A stretch of 9,119 nucleotides of DNA from Ignavibacteria bacterium (GTDB taxonomy: Bacteria > Bacteroidota > Ignavibacteria > Ignavibacteriales > Melioribacteraceae), in NCBI GenBank assembly GCA_003233295.1, contig QILJ01000535.1:1-9119 (forward strand), written 5' to 3'. Below are positions 1 to 7,934 of this stretch, piece by piece. The translations under genes and the position numbers were made by a program. The stretch's first letter is position 1. The number at the start of each line of letters is the position of its first letter. The notes below the pieces were generated by a model that was not told the DNA's origin, made no database searches, and saw only the letters and a program-made list of their open reading frames with translations.

Positions 1-59
1 AATCTGGAGAGCACCCATGTAAGGTTCATCTTAAACATCTGCGGAACTGAAAATCCGAG

Positions 60-197
60 GGTATGGGCATGATTGCCTGCGGAATCGAGTACAAACCTGC
101 AGAGAGACTGTATCGATGTTTTCTGATTCTTATTTATGATCGTATGAATGAATGGAATAGGCCGCATTCCAGACTCTTTTGTCATTTTGCCACATAA
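60..197 (+). pseudogene. Possible C-terminal remnant of a DDE integrase-type transposase
   Basis: In the frame ending at TAA 195-197 the translation contains D-R-M-N-E-W-N-R-P-H-S-R-L (about 138-176). This resembles the conserved YN-x-x-RPHS-x-L stretch near the C-terminus of rve/DDE integrase transposases of the IS3 and IS481 type. There is no start codon in a convincing place, and the frame upstream is not clearly conserved, so this can only be a fragment or a decayed copy. It lies next to other mobile-element debris, which fits. The match rests on one short motif and could be chance. Confidence 0.25.
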
Positions 198-605
198 AAC
201 ACCCCGTATTTAGAGTGCATGAGCTCTATCGCCTAACCGGACTCAACCTAAGGTTAAGCTTGTATATTCCTAAAGGGCATCATTATTATGTTGCTCATCT
301 ATACTTGCAGCTTTAAAGACTGCCGATTACTTTAGTGGCTTTTATACCTTTAGTCCTTTGCTCCTAAATGGACATGCTACTTAAGTCCTAATATTCTTAC
401 CTGACTATATGTGAAATTAGATGCACGGTCTTGTCCTAAGTCTATTCCCCTAAAAACTTAAGGCTTAATGACCTCCATTTTTGATTGGGAGCACACTGCG
501 GGCACTGATAATGTTCCAGGGCGTCTATCGACCTTCTCTATATGTGTTAGGTTTTTTCTGCATTTTTTAAAAGTCATGAAAGTATTTCCCGCAGTATTTC
601 TGTAT
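198..605. other. Non-coding stretch, nothing recognised
   Basis: No convincing gene, RNA gene or promoter is visible. An open frame starting at 468 runs into the IS91 transposase remnant, but its first 46 codons resemble no transposase N-terminus that I know. The stretch has several CCTAAG/CTTAAG-like words but no clean inverted or direct repeat that would mark an IS end. It probably holds the left flank of the IS91-type element. Confidence 0.3.
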
Positions 606-1919
606 ATGGGCTATAACGTTTTAACTGCATACAAAGAAAAACCGCAGGAATATATCCCCAGGGGTAGAAATGTTCTCCATACTGTTTTTGAGAAACATTT
701 CCAGGATTTTTGCGATGTGTATAAAAAAAATATGCCTTCCAGTATGGAAGGTTCCATCTTGACCGCATCATGGATGTTGGGGAACAGTTTCTTTCCTGTG
801 GTGATTACTTAAATGGTGTGGCCAGAATTCATTGCATTAATCCGGAATGCGGTCATGACTATTTCCGGCCGTTCAGCTGCAAAGGATTTTATCTTTGTCC
901 CTCCTGCAGCCAGAAACGCACGCTTCTTTTAGCAGAGCATCTGGCAGATGAAGTTCTACTAAAGCTCCCCCACAGGCAATTTGTGTTTACTTTCCCCAAA
1001 GCTTTAAGAGGTTTCTTTCGTTATGGCCGAAAGCTTTTTGCAGATTTTTCTCGCTTGATCTTCACAATGATCAGCGAATTCTATAGAGAAGCTGTCGGTA
1101 AAAATATCATCACTGGAATGATAACAGCTCATCAGACGTTTGGGGACATGCTCAGATGGAATCCCCATTTCCACGCTATCATTTTAGAAGGCGGTTTTAA
1201 TAAAGAAGGGGACTTTGTATTTATTCCTTTCTTCGGTCTTGAGAAAATGATGGAATATTTCAGACGGAAAGTGATAAACCTGTTTTTGAAGAGAAATCTA
1301 ATTACTATGGACTTTGCCCGGAATCTGCTTAGCTGGAAAAAATCAGGATTCAGTAACTCTGCCCGGATTTTGACAGACAAAGCAAGAATTAGTCTTTCAG
1401 AATATATCTTTAGATTGCCTGTGAGTCTCAAGAAACTGCATTATGAACCTTTTACAGGCAAAGTGTTGTTTCACACACTCATTATAACCAATACTTTGGG
1501 GAGAATGTCCTCATGTTTGACAGATGTGACTTTCTTGCTGAACTTACACAGCATATCCCGCCTAAGGTATCCAATACATCAGGCGGTATGGACTAACCAG
1601 GGGGAAATGGATAGAACATACCGAGATCATAAGACATGCCCCGGCAGGGTGGAAAGAAGCACACCGTGAAAAGTCTATACATGAAGAGATTATTGGGGAA
1701 GAAGAGAGTGAAGTCACAGACAGGGCTTCCAGGAGAGCATGGGCCAGGTTATTGGCAAGGGTATATGAGATAGACCCGTTCGTTTGCCCTGAATGCGGCT
1801 CTGAAATGAGAATTATCGCTATAATCCAGGATGTTTCAGAAATCAGGAATATTTTAAAGCACCTTAGGAAGATAGGAAGGGTACCGCCCGGGGTAGATAA
1901 CAATAGTTTTGATGAATAA
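606..1919 (+). pseudogene. IS91/IS801-type transposase, frameshifted pseudogene
   Basis: This is a HUH/Y2-type transposase of the IS91 family, which moves single-stranded DNA by rolling-circle transposition. The N-terminal part (about 606-740, with Y-K-E-K-P-Q-E-Y) is followed in another frame by the zinc-binding region (C-x4-C ... C-K-G-F-Y-L-C-P-S-C, about 835-910). The core signature M-L-R-W-N-P-H-F-H-A-I (about 1149-1181) contains the HUH histidines. The C-terminal part (R-R-Y-G-L, then the F-V-C-P-E-C-G-S-E-M zinc ribbon) ends at TAA 1917-1919. Reading the family sequence needs a shift from frame 3 to 2 near the poly-A run at 722-743, from 2 to 1 near 1480-1495, and from 1 to 3 near 1560-1566. 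The element is therefore inactive. The nominal open frame 770-1669 is only its middle section and loses family similarity before its stop. The family assignment is firm; the exact ends are not. Confidence 0.88.
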
Positions 1920-2285
1920 GCCAACTCATTTTTGCGTGTTATGGAAGAGGTATGTACAAAGCATGTCAGTGTTGGGAGAAAATGTACAAGCCATGGATTA
2001 TATTACAATTAATCAGAGGGGAGTTAGGAGAAATTTAATTGATAGTGATTATAACGTTTTAATTACTGTAATGAAAACAAATGATTTGCATAAAGTTCAT
2101 TCTATAGTAGAATAGGTGCTGTTGAGTGTAAAATCTCATAAGGCTTCCTCTCTGGTTATAATATTTGTGGTATAATTCTGCCCAATTTAGATGTGGTTTT
2201 AATAAGCAACAAATTGCTTCACTTGACTTTCCGCCCTGTCACGGTTTTTTAATGCGCTTTGAAGCGTACTTAATTATATCGATGG
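1920..2285. other. Spacer between IS91 remnant and intron remnant
   Basis: No gene is recognised. A short open frame (1909-2115) overlaps the end of the transposase and matches nothing I know. Two TATAAT words (2157-2162 and 2171-2176) have no good -35 partner at 16-18 bases. Two small hairpins precede the intron: AAGCAA/TTGCTT at 2203-2218 and CGCTT/AAGCG at 2255-2266. The right end of the IS91-type element should lie here but shows no obvious terminal signature. Confidence 0.3.
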
Positions 2286-2820
2286 GTGCAAATCTCACCC
2301 GGCCAATTTTCTGTCTAGCCGGAAGTAATGAAGACAACTGATTCCGTGAGAATGAAAGTTGAAGCTCTCCTGATACGGAATGCAGGTTGCAACGAAAGTG
2401 AACATATATGTAGCCTCAGTACAGTGACAATTTAATGCAGTTGGCGGGACGGTCAAAAACATGCGAAACCTGCTGCCGATTGTGACGCAACGGAAATATG
2501 CAGCAATCCGGCAGGAGCGAAGGGGCGTAAGAGCCAACGGAAGAGTCGTCTTTGTAGCCAGATGGAATGGAAGACTCTTGCAGAAAAGTTTGGGTTGGTA
2601 AAGATTGCAAACTGGCCCGGAATGAAGACGTCTGTGAATGCCTGAACTGAAATCTGTTCGAAAGTCGTATAAGGGAAAACCTCATGTACGGTTTAAAGAG
2701 GGAAACAGGAGGTTTCCTGCTTCTACTCTGCCAAATTTAATTGAGGTGTGATATTATGGTGGTGAAAGCAAAAATACCCGCCAGCGTTTAAAAGCAAGTG
2801 AGCTTAGTCTTTATATCTAA
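2286..2820 (+). mobile_element. Group II intron, 5' part only (3' half missing)
   Basis: Group II introns are self-splicing RNAs and retroelements. The stretch begins with GTGCAAATC, a typical GUGC-type 5' end, and continues with short stems such as CCGGC/GCCGG (about 2299-2322). The run around 2668-2700, with GGGAAAACCTCATGTACGG, closely matches the conserved segment found just before the RT gene in many bacterial group II introns. The paired GGAAAC...GGTTTCC at 2701-2717, followed by TTCTACTCT, is also typical of the entry to domain IV. The RT start follows but breaks off by 2820. Domains V and VI and the 3' splice site are not seen, so the intron cannot splice or move. The opine dehydrogenase gene begins about 50 bases after the break. 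The exact 5' boundary is an estimate; the subclass was not determined. Confidence 0.8.
2756..2820 (+). pseudogene. Group II intron reverse transcriptase, N-terminal fragment
   Basis: An ATG at 2756 opens M-V-V-K-A-K but runs out of frame. In the frame of 2773 the translation reads N-T-R-Q-R-L-K-A-S-E-L-S-L-Y-I and stops at TAA 2818-2820. N-T-R-Q-R/K-L is a common N-terminal motif of intron-encoded RT/maturases. A one-base frameshift near the A run at 2770-2774 would join the two parts. All RT, maturase and endonuclease domains are missing (a full RT has roughly 400-600 residues), so nothing functional can be made. Confidence 0.65.
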
Positions 2821-2860
2821 TCAGGTCATGTTAAAGATAGATATAGCAGAAGAAATCTTA

Positions 2861-2865
2861 GAAGG
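2861..2865 (+). promoter_or_regulatory. Ribosome binding site deciding the start of the opine dehydrogenase gene
   Basis: GAAGG sits seven bases before the ATG at 2873. It is the clearest Shine-Dalgarno-like sequence in the operon. It supports this ATG over the upstream GTG (2798) and ATG (2828), which lie in or next to the intron remnant. Confidence 0.5.
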
Positions 2866-2872
2866 ATCTAAA

Positions 2873-4000
2873 ATGAGAGGGAAAAAATATACTGTAATCG
2901 GAGCCGGAAATGGAGGATTGGTAACTGCCGGGTATATTTTCCTAAAAGGATACGAGGTTTTTTTATACAATAGATCTGAGGAACGGATTAAATATATTAA
3001 AGACCACGATTATACAATACGGTTCGGTGATAAATCGGATAAAATAAGGTTAAATTATTTAGGTACTAACCTGTCAGCGGCAGTATCGGACAGTGATGTT
3101 ATAATTATTGTGATAACTGCAAACGGGCATAGTGATATTGCAGAAAAAATTGCTCCCTATCTAAAAGATGGTCAAATAATTTTACTTGTTCCCGGCAGAA
3201 CATGCGGTGTTTTGTTGTTTAATGAAACATTAAACAAAGCAGGATGCAAGGCAAATGTTATTGTAGCCGAGGCAAATACTTTATTTTTTGCTGCGAGACT
3301 AAAGAACCCCGGTTTAATTGAAATCAAAGGAATTAAAAACGAAGTTTCGGTGGCAGCATTATATTCCGGATATACTGATTCTGTGATAGATGTTCTATCG
3401 GATATTTTCCCCAATATAATTAAAGCTGATTCCTTTTTGGAAACGAGTTTTAGTAATATCGGAGCCATATTTCATCCGGTTATTTCTATATTAAATAAAG
3501 AACGAATTTTAAAAAAAGAGATATTTAATTTTTACACGGATGGTGTTACCAAAAAAGTTGCAAGATATATAGAAGAAGTAGATTTTGAATTCGAATCAAT
3601 TGCAGCAGCAATAGGAATAAATAAACTTTCAGTTGTTGATTGGTTAAATTCAAGATATGGACTTCCTAAAACTTCAATCTATAAAATGATAAAATCTAAT
3701 CCTACATATAAAGATATATTGGCTCCTACAACAATAAATCACAGATATATTTGGGAAGATATTCCGTCAGGATTGGTGCCTATGTCTTTGTTTGGTGAAA
3801 ATTTAGGAATTGCAACACCAACGATTGATTATTTTATAGAAGAAGGAAGTAATTTATTGGATACTGATTTTCGCTTAGCGGGCAGGACTTTAGACAAATT
3901 AGGTCTTTCTGCTAATAACCTGATTTCAGATTTGTGGGATGCGGCAATTGTCAGAGAAAAAAATTACCCATTAGTTCAAAAAATAAGTCTCGGAATTTAA
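2873..4000 (+). CDS. Octopine/nopaline-type opine dehydrogenase family protein
   Basis: A cytosolic NAD(P)H-dependent enzyme of the family that reductively joins an amino acid to a 2-keto acid or, in some members, reduces a keto group. From ATG 2873 it has 375 residues, close to the usual 360 or so. An N-terminal Rossmann fold carries V-I-G-A-G-N-G-G (glycines at 10-15). The middle has A-E-A-N-T-L-F-F-A-A-R-L (about 132-143), like the family's E-T-x-x-x-P-Y-x-x-R segment. The C-terminal octopine-dehydrogenase domain has I-F-H-P-V-I-S-I-L-N, whose H201 fits the family's catalytic histidine, and then E-D-I-P-S-G-L-V-P plus A-T-P-T-I-D near 295-319. I chose the 2873 start because the Rossmann motif begins almost at once and an RBS precedes it; the longer frame from 2798 adds 25 residues of intron-junction sequence. 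It is the first gene of the operon, seven bases before the mutase. The family is firm; the substrate is unknown, and a ketopantoate-reductase-like role is the main alternative. Confidence 0.85.
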   Translation: MRGKKYTVIGAGNGGLVTAGYIFLKGYEVFLYNRSEERIKYIKDHDYTIRFGDKSDKIRLNYLGTNLSAAVSDSDVIIIVITANGHSDIAEKIAPYLKDGQIILLVPGRTCGVLLFNETLNKAGCKANVIVAEANTLFFAARLKNPGLIEIKGIKNEVSVAALYSGYTDSVIDVLSDIFPNIIKADSFLETSFSNIGAIFHPVISILNKERILKKEIFNFYTDGVTKKVARYIEEVDFEFESIAAAIGINKLSVVDWLNSRYGLPKTSIYKMIKSNPTYKDILAPTTINHRYIWEDIPSGLVPMSLFGENLGIATPTIDYFIEEGSNLLDTDFRLAGRTLDKLGLSANNLISDLWDAAIVREKNYPLVQKISLGI

Positions 4001-4007
4001 TAGAATT

Positions 4008-5861
4008 ATGAATAACATTATAACATTAAACGATACAATTGGTTTGGCAAAAACACATTTTGATGCCCATACTTTAGGTCTGGCTACAATTAATGAATTT
4101 CTTACGGAATGTGGTTTTAAAGTTGTTGTTGCAGATTTAAAAGTTGCCAATGCACTCACAAATCCTCAGAATATATATAATTCGTCTTTGATAGGAAAAT
4201 GGATAAAAGACAATAATATTACAGTTTTGGGTTTTAGCTACCGGCTGGATATTGATGATGCAGTACTGATTTTCCAAAAACTTATGTACCAATTGGAATT
4301 AAAGAGAATGTTGGTAAAAGACGGTGGAAAATTGAAAAGCATTTGCTTTGCCGGATTACCCGAAGCTTGTAATAAAATTAAATACTTATATAAAGATGTA
4401 ATTGTTTTTTACGGCGATGAATCATTTACAGATAGCCTCAAAATGCTTGGGATAGACCTCTCGATTGCTCCAAAAGGATTTATAGATAATAGTTCATATA
4501 AAAATACTTTAGATGGCTTTGGCAAAGAAATAATTGATAAAGGAGATTATTTATCCGTATTTCCGGTGGATAGGAGCGGATATAAGAATTTCGGAACTGT
4601 AAATGATAATTTAATCGATCGCATTAGATATAATAGAGAAAACAATTTACCGCCGATAATAAGAGCACACGCAGGACCTTATATAGAAAACAGAGATGAA
4701 TCTGTAAAACAATTTATTGAATGGTCACGTTTATTAGCTCTTAGCGGTTATTTGGATGTACTGTCAATAGGAACTTCACAATTAACTCAATCAAAATTTG
4801 GAGAAGACTGGGAGAATCTTCCTAATGGCGGAGGTGTAGGAATTAATTCACCACAGGAATATGAGCGTATTTATAAAGCTGCAAAACCAATGCTTGTAAG
4901 GACTTATTCGGGTACAAAAAATCTTTGCAAACAAGCCGAAATACATGAAAAATCGTTAAATATTGCATGGCACGCTTTATCACTGTGGTGGTTTTCTAAA
5001 ATAGACGGAAGAGGCGATTTAAATCTTCTTGATAATTTAACCGAACATTTCGAAACAATTAAATATATTACCGGAACCGGCAAACCATACGAAGCCAATG
5101 TTGCTCATCAGTTTGCATTCCGCTCATCCGACGATGTAAGTTATGCTGTTTCAGCCTTTCTTGCAGCAAAAGCGGCTAAAAAATTAGGTATAAAACATTT
5201 TATTCTTCAAGTAATGTTAAACAACCCCAAACATACATCTGCAATTAATGATTTAGCCAAAGCAAGAGCAACACTAAATATTGTAAAAAGTCTTGAAGAT
5301 TCGAATTTTAAGGTATTTTTTCAGACACGGGTTGGATTAAGCTATTTATCGCACAATATTGATAAAGCTAAAAAACAACTGGCATCAATAACAGCTGTAA
5401 TGGATGATATCCGGCCTTTTAACAGTCAGAATCCGGATATAATTCATGTCGTTAGTTATTCCGAAGGCAGTGATTTGGCAACACCGGAAATAATAGATGA
5501 AAGCATTAAAATCACACTTTATTCTCTTAATAAATACAGGGAGTACCGGGGAAAAGGGTGGCTGGATAATATGGAGGAAAACAAGGATGTTAACAAAAGG
5601 ATGCTTTATCTTATGGATGAAGCTAAAATAGTTGTAAACGCAATTGAATCTTCAATTAAAGATACATATTCGCCCCGGGGGTTTTTCAATATATTTAAAA
5701 TGGGATTTTTACCTGTCCCCCAGTTAATGTATTGCAGAAAGGAATTCCCTGAAGCTGTAAAATGGAATACCAAATTAAGAAACGGAGGAGTTGATATTTA
5801 TCTTGATGGTAAAAAAATATCAGCTAAAGAAAGAATGAATTTAATAATAAAGAAAATTTAA
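4008..5861 (+). CDS. Glutamate-mutase-like adenosylcobalamin-dependent mutase, B12 domain fused to the barrel
   Basis: Probably a carbon-skeleton mutase that rearranges an amino acid by a B12-initiated radical. Residues 1 to about 140 form a cobalamin-binding fold. D19-A-H21-T-L-G24 is the base-off D-x-H-x-x-G signature, with H21 the predicted cobalt ligand; G-F-S-Y-R-L (75-80) and F-A-G-L (114-117) fit the later SxL and GG positions. Residues from about 215 align by eye with the TIM barrel of methylaspartate mutase GlmE: R219-A-H-A-G (GlmE R-H-G-T-P), N-G-G-G-V-G-I-N (273-280; GlmE E-G-G-G-I-S-Y-N), and A-F-L-A-A-K-A-A-K-K-L-G-I-K (383-396). GlmE has about 480 residues and a separate GlmS carries B12; here one 617-residue chain holds both. 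No PLP site of the OraE type was seen. The ATG lies seven bases after the previous stop without a clear RBS, suggesting coupling. The superfamily call is good; the substrate is not predictable, and some GlmE substrate residues look replaced. Confidence 0.8.
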   Translation: MNNIITLNDTIGLAKTHFDAHTLGLATINEFLTECGFKVVVADLKVANALTNPQNIYNSSLIGKWIKDNNITVLGFSYRLDIDDAVLIFQKLMYQLELKRMLVKDGGKLKSICFAGLPEACNKIKYLYKDVIVFYGDESFTDSLKMLGIDLSIAPKGFIDNSSYKNTLDGFGKEIIDKGDYLSVFPVDRSGYKNFGTVNDNLIDRIRYNRENNLPPIIRAHAGPYIENRDESVKQFIEWSRLLALSGYLDVLSIGTSQLTQSKFGEDWENLPNGGGVGINSPQEYERIYKAAKPMLVRTYSGTKNLCKQAEIHEKSLNIAWHALSLWWFSKIDGRGDLNLLDNLTEHFETIKYITGTGKPYEANVAHQFAFRSSDDVSYAVSAFLAAKAAKKLGIKHFILQVMLNNPKHTSAINDLAKARATLNIVKSLEDSNFKVFFQTRVGLSYLSHNIDKAKKQLASITAVMDDIRPFNSQNPDIIHVVSYSEGSDLATPEIIDESIKITLYSLNKYREYRGKGWLDNMEENKDVNKRMLYLMDEAKIVVNAIESSIKDTYSPRGFFNIFKMGFLPVPQLMYCRKEFPEAVKWNTKLRNGGVDIYLDGKKISAKERMNLIIKKI

Positions 5862-5862
5862 A

Positions 5863-6948
5863 ATGAACATAATTATTTTTAACGGAGACGGTTTAAAGCC
5901 TGCGGAATTTAACACTTGGCGGACAAGAAATTTAGAAATTGAAATTGCCAGAGCACTCAAGGAAACAGGAAATAAGGTATCGTTTATCAACTTTCATAAT
6001 TTAAAGCAATTTTATCAGGATTTGAAAAAAATCAAATGTGATGAATCAATAGTTTTGACTTTGTCCGAATATGTAGATGACAACAGAGATATATTTGTTT
6101 CTAACATACTTGAAGAATTAGGAATTCCATTCGTTGGTTCAGGTTCGGAAGCTGTCTGCAATGCCCTTTTAAAAGAAAAAGCAAAAGCATTTTTTATAAA
6201 AGATGAAATTCTAACTCCCAAATTTTTTATAGTATCATCTAATGAAGATATAGATAAAGGTTTTCTTGGGTATCCTGTTGTGCTGAAACCCCGGGGCAGC
6301 GGCTGCAGTGAGGGGGTAAATATTGCGTATAATCAGATTCAATATAAGAAAATAGCAAAAGGTTTACTTATCGAATTCAAACAACCTGTCATTGTTGAGG
6401 AATATATTGGCGGCAAAAATTGCAGAGAATACACGGTAGGCGTGTTAAACAATGATAAGAACAGAGTTACAATTTTTACAGAAATAATTATTCCCGAAAC
6501 AGATGGTATAAAATTGTTGGATGAAAAAATGAAAAACAATCCGGAAACCGACAAGATAAACGAAGTTAATGATTCGTTAATTAAGGCGAAACTAGGAAGT
6601 ATCGCTTTAAAAACTATGCAATCCATAAATGGTAAAGATGTCGGAAGAGTGGACATACGATATGATGGCTGTAATTTTTATGTACTTGAGATTAATCTGT
6701 TTCCGGGACTTGGAGATGATAGCTATTTGAGAAGAACTCTTAATTTCAACGATATTGGATTCGATAAATTAATTAACATGATTGTTTATAGTGCCATTTT
6801 AAGATATAAAATGAAACCTACTCAAAAAATGGAAGCCATTTATACATACACACAAAAGGAAATACACAAATTATCAGAAGCAATATTGATTGGCCATAGC
6901 ATGTTATTAACCAAAAAAACAACAGAAATTATAAAAAATGCAGTTTGA
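5863..6948 (+). CDS. D-Ala-D-Ala-ligase-like ATP-grasp ligase, first copy
   Basis: A 361-residue ATP-grasp ligase that likely activates a carboxylate as an acyl phosphate and joins it to an amine. The N-terminal domain ends in L-E-E-L-G-I-P-F-V-G-S (83-93), the classic D-Ala-D-Ala ligase junction. The ATP-grasp part has Y-P-V-V-L-K-P (137-143, K142 for ATP) with the glycine-rich loop G-S-G-C-S-E-G (145-151), then V-E-E-Y (178-181). The metal site reads G-R-V-D (D264) and V-L-E-I-N-L-F-P-G-L (E276, N278). All core catalytic positions appear intact. About 45 residues after 315 extend past the usual end of the fold and show no motif. It starts one base after the mutase stop, with an A-rich leader and no clear Shine-Dalgarno. 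A true cell-wall Ddl is possible, but the setting next to a mutase and a second ligase argues for a dedicated peptide or amide ligase. Confidence 0.83.
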   Translation: MNIIIFNGDGLKPAEFNTWRTRNLEIEIARALKETGNKVSFINFHNLKQFYQDLKKIKCDESIVLTLSEYVDDNRDIFVSNILEELGIPFVGSGSEAVCNALLKEKAKAFFIKDEILTPKFFIVSSNEDIDKGFLGYPVVLKPRGSGCSEGVNIAYNQIQYKKIAKGLLIEFKQPVIVEEYIGGKNCREYTVGVLNNDKNRVTIFTEIIIPETDGIKLLDEKMKNNPETDKINEVNDSLIKAKLGSIALKTMQSINGKDVGRVDIRYDGCNFYVLEINLFPGLGDDSYLRRTLNFNDIGFDKLINMIVYSAILRYKMKPTQKMEAIYTYTQKEIHKLSEAILIGHSMLLTKKTTEIIKNAV

Positions 6949-7934
6949 TGAAAAAAATTAAGATTGGATTATTAAACAAAAAAAGAGGGAATTTTAAAAT
7001 ACAAGAAAAGTTTTCTGGCACAAATAATGTAGTTGATGAAACATACAAGGAAGTTGCTCATCATAAACAAGCATTAATTGATACAGGGTATGAAGTATGT
7101 ACTATAAATTGGGGAGAATCTTTTATTAAAGATTTGACAGATAGCAAAGCGGATTTAGTGTTTAATGTGTCGAGTCTGGCAGAAGCAGCAATTTTAGAAG
7201 AACTCGAAATTCCATTTGTAGGATCAGATACCGCTGCAATTGCTGTTGCAACTGATAAATCATTAGCCAAAAAAATATGGAAAAGCGAAGGATTACAAAC
7301 ACCGCCTTTTCATGTGGCTAAATCGGTAAAAGACTGTTCAGTATTTAAAGATGATCCGCCTTTCGATTATCCTTTGTTTATTAAACCTGTTGCAGGCAGA
7401 GGGAGTGCAGGAATTGACGATGATTCTATCGTTGAAAATTTTGAGCAACTTGTAAAAGGTGTTGAAGAAAGATTAAATACTATGAAACAAGCTGTTTTAA
7501 TTGAAGAGTTTTTGCAGGGTACTGAAATTACTATTGGTGTAATAGGCAATGGAAATGACATTGAAGTACTGCCGCCGCTGGAGATTTCTTATAGCGGTGA
7601 GTCACGATTTTTAACATTTGATAAAAAAGAGATAGATGATGACAGCTTTTATTGTCCGGCAAGATTAAATGATGAAGAGATGAGCAAAATCAAAGAATTT
7701 GCGAAAAATGCTTATCAGGCTATTGGCTTTAAAGATTACGGACGAATTGATACCATATTAACCAAAGAAGGTCCCTATCTTTTAGAAGGAAACTCCTTTG
7801 CAGGTTTAATGTGTACGCCTAAAGAAAAACCGCATAGTTATATCGGATTTATGGCTGTCGCCAGCAATATGGATTCAAAAGAACTGATTGATAAAATTGT
7901 AAAATCAGCTTTAAAAAGATATGAAATAATCTAA
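6948..7934 (+). CDS. D-Ala-D-Ala-ligase-like ATP-grasp ligase, second copy
   Basis: A 328-residue paralogue of the preceding ligase. The real start is ATG 6948-6950, overlapping the previous TGA by one base (TGATG); a TTG three bases earlier would add only one residue. L-E-E-L-E-I-P-F-V-G-S (83-93) matches the first copy. The ATP-grasp part has P-L-F-I-K-P (K146), G-R-G-S-A-G (150-155), I-E-E-F (185-188), then Y-G-R-I-D (D268) and L-L-E-G-N-S-F-A-G-L (E280, N282). The metal-binding E-x-N is kept, but the usual N-T-x-P-G-M/L that follows in Ddl is N-S-F-A-G-L here, so the acceptor side may differ. It lacks the C-terminal extension of the first copy. No Shine-Dalgarno is visible; translation is probably coupled to the gene before. 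The family is sure; the pair of amino acids joined is unknown. Confidence 0.83.
   Translation: MKKIKIGLLNKKRGNFKIQEKFSGTNNVVDETYKEVAHHKQALIDTGYEVCTINWGESFIKDLTDSKADLVFNVSSLAEAAILEELEIPFVGSDTAAIAVATDKSLAKKIWKSEGLQTPPFHVAKSVKDCSVFKDDPPFDYPLFIKPVAGRGSAGIDDDSIVENFEQLVKGVEERLNTMKQAVLIEEFLQGTEITIGVIGNGNDIEVLPPLEISYSGESRFLTFDKKEIDDDSFYCPARLNDEEMSKIKEFAKNAYQAIGFKDYGRIDTILTKEGPYLLEGNSFAGLMCTPKEKPHSYIGFMAVASNMDSKELIDKIVKSALKRYEII

Noticed and set aside
770..1669. Reading the 299-codon open frame as an intact transposase
   Set aside because: Family similarity starts upstream in another frame and leaves this frame near 1490; the true C-terminus lies in a third frame to 1919.
1909..2115. Open frame of 68 codons after the transposase remnant
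   Set aside because: Overlaps the pseudogene end, has no ribosome binding site at a usual distance, and the translation resembles no family I know.
2157..2176. Two TATAAT words as promoter -10 boxes
   Set aside because: Neither has a plausible -35 at 16-18 bases, and such words are expected by chance in AT-rich DNA.
2798..2872. Longer N-terminus for the opine dehydrogenase (GTG 2798 or ATG 2828)
   Set aside because: The extra residues come from the intron junction region, and the Rossmann motif should be near the N-terminus; ATG 2873 has an RBS.
3172..3468. Minus-strand open frames within the operon genes
   Set aside because: These and similar frames elsewhere are antisense shadows of clearly conserved plus-strand genes, with low-complexity translations.
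4008..5861. Ornithine aminomutase large subunit (OraE)
   Set aside because: No PLP lysine motif and no separate small OraS gene were seen; the barrel motifs fit GlmE better.
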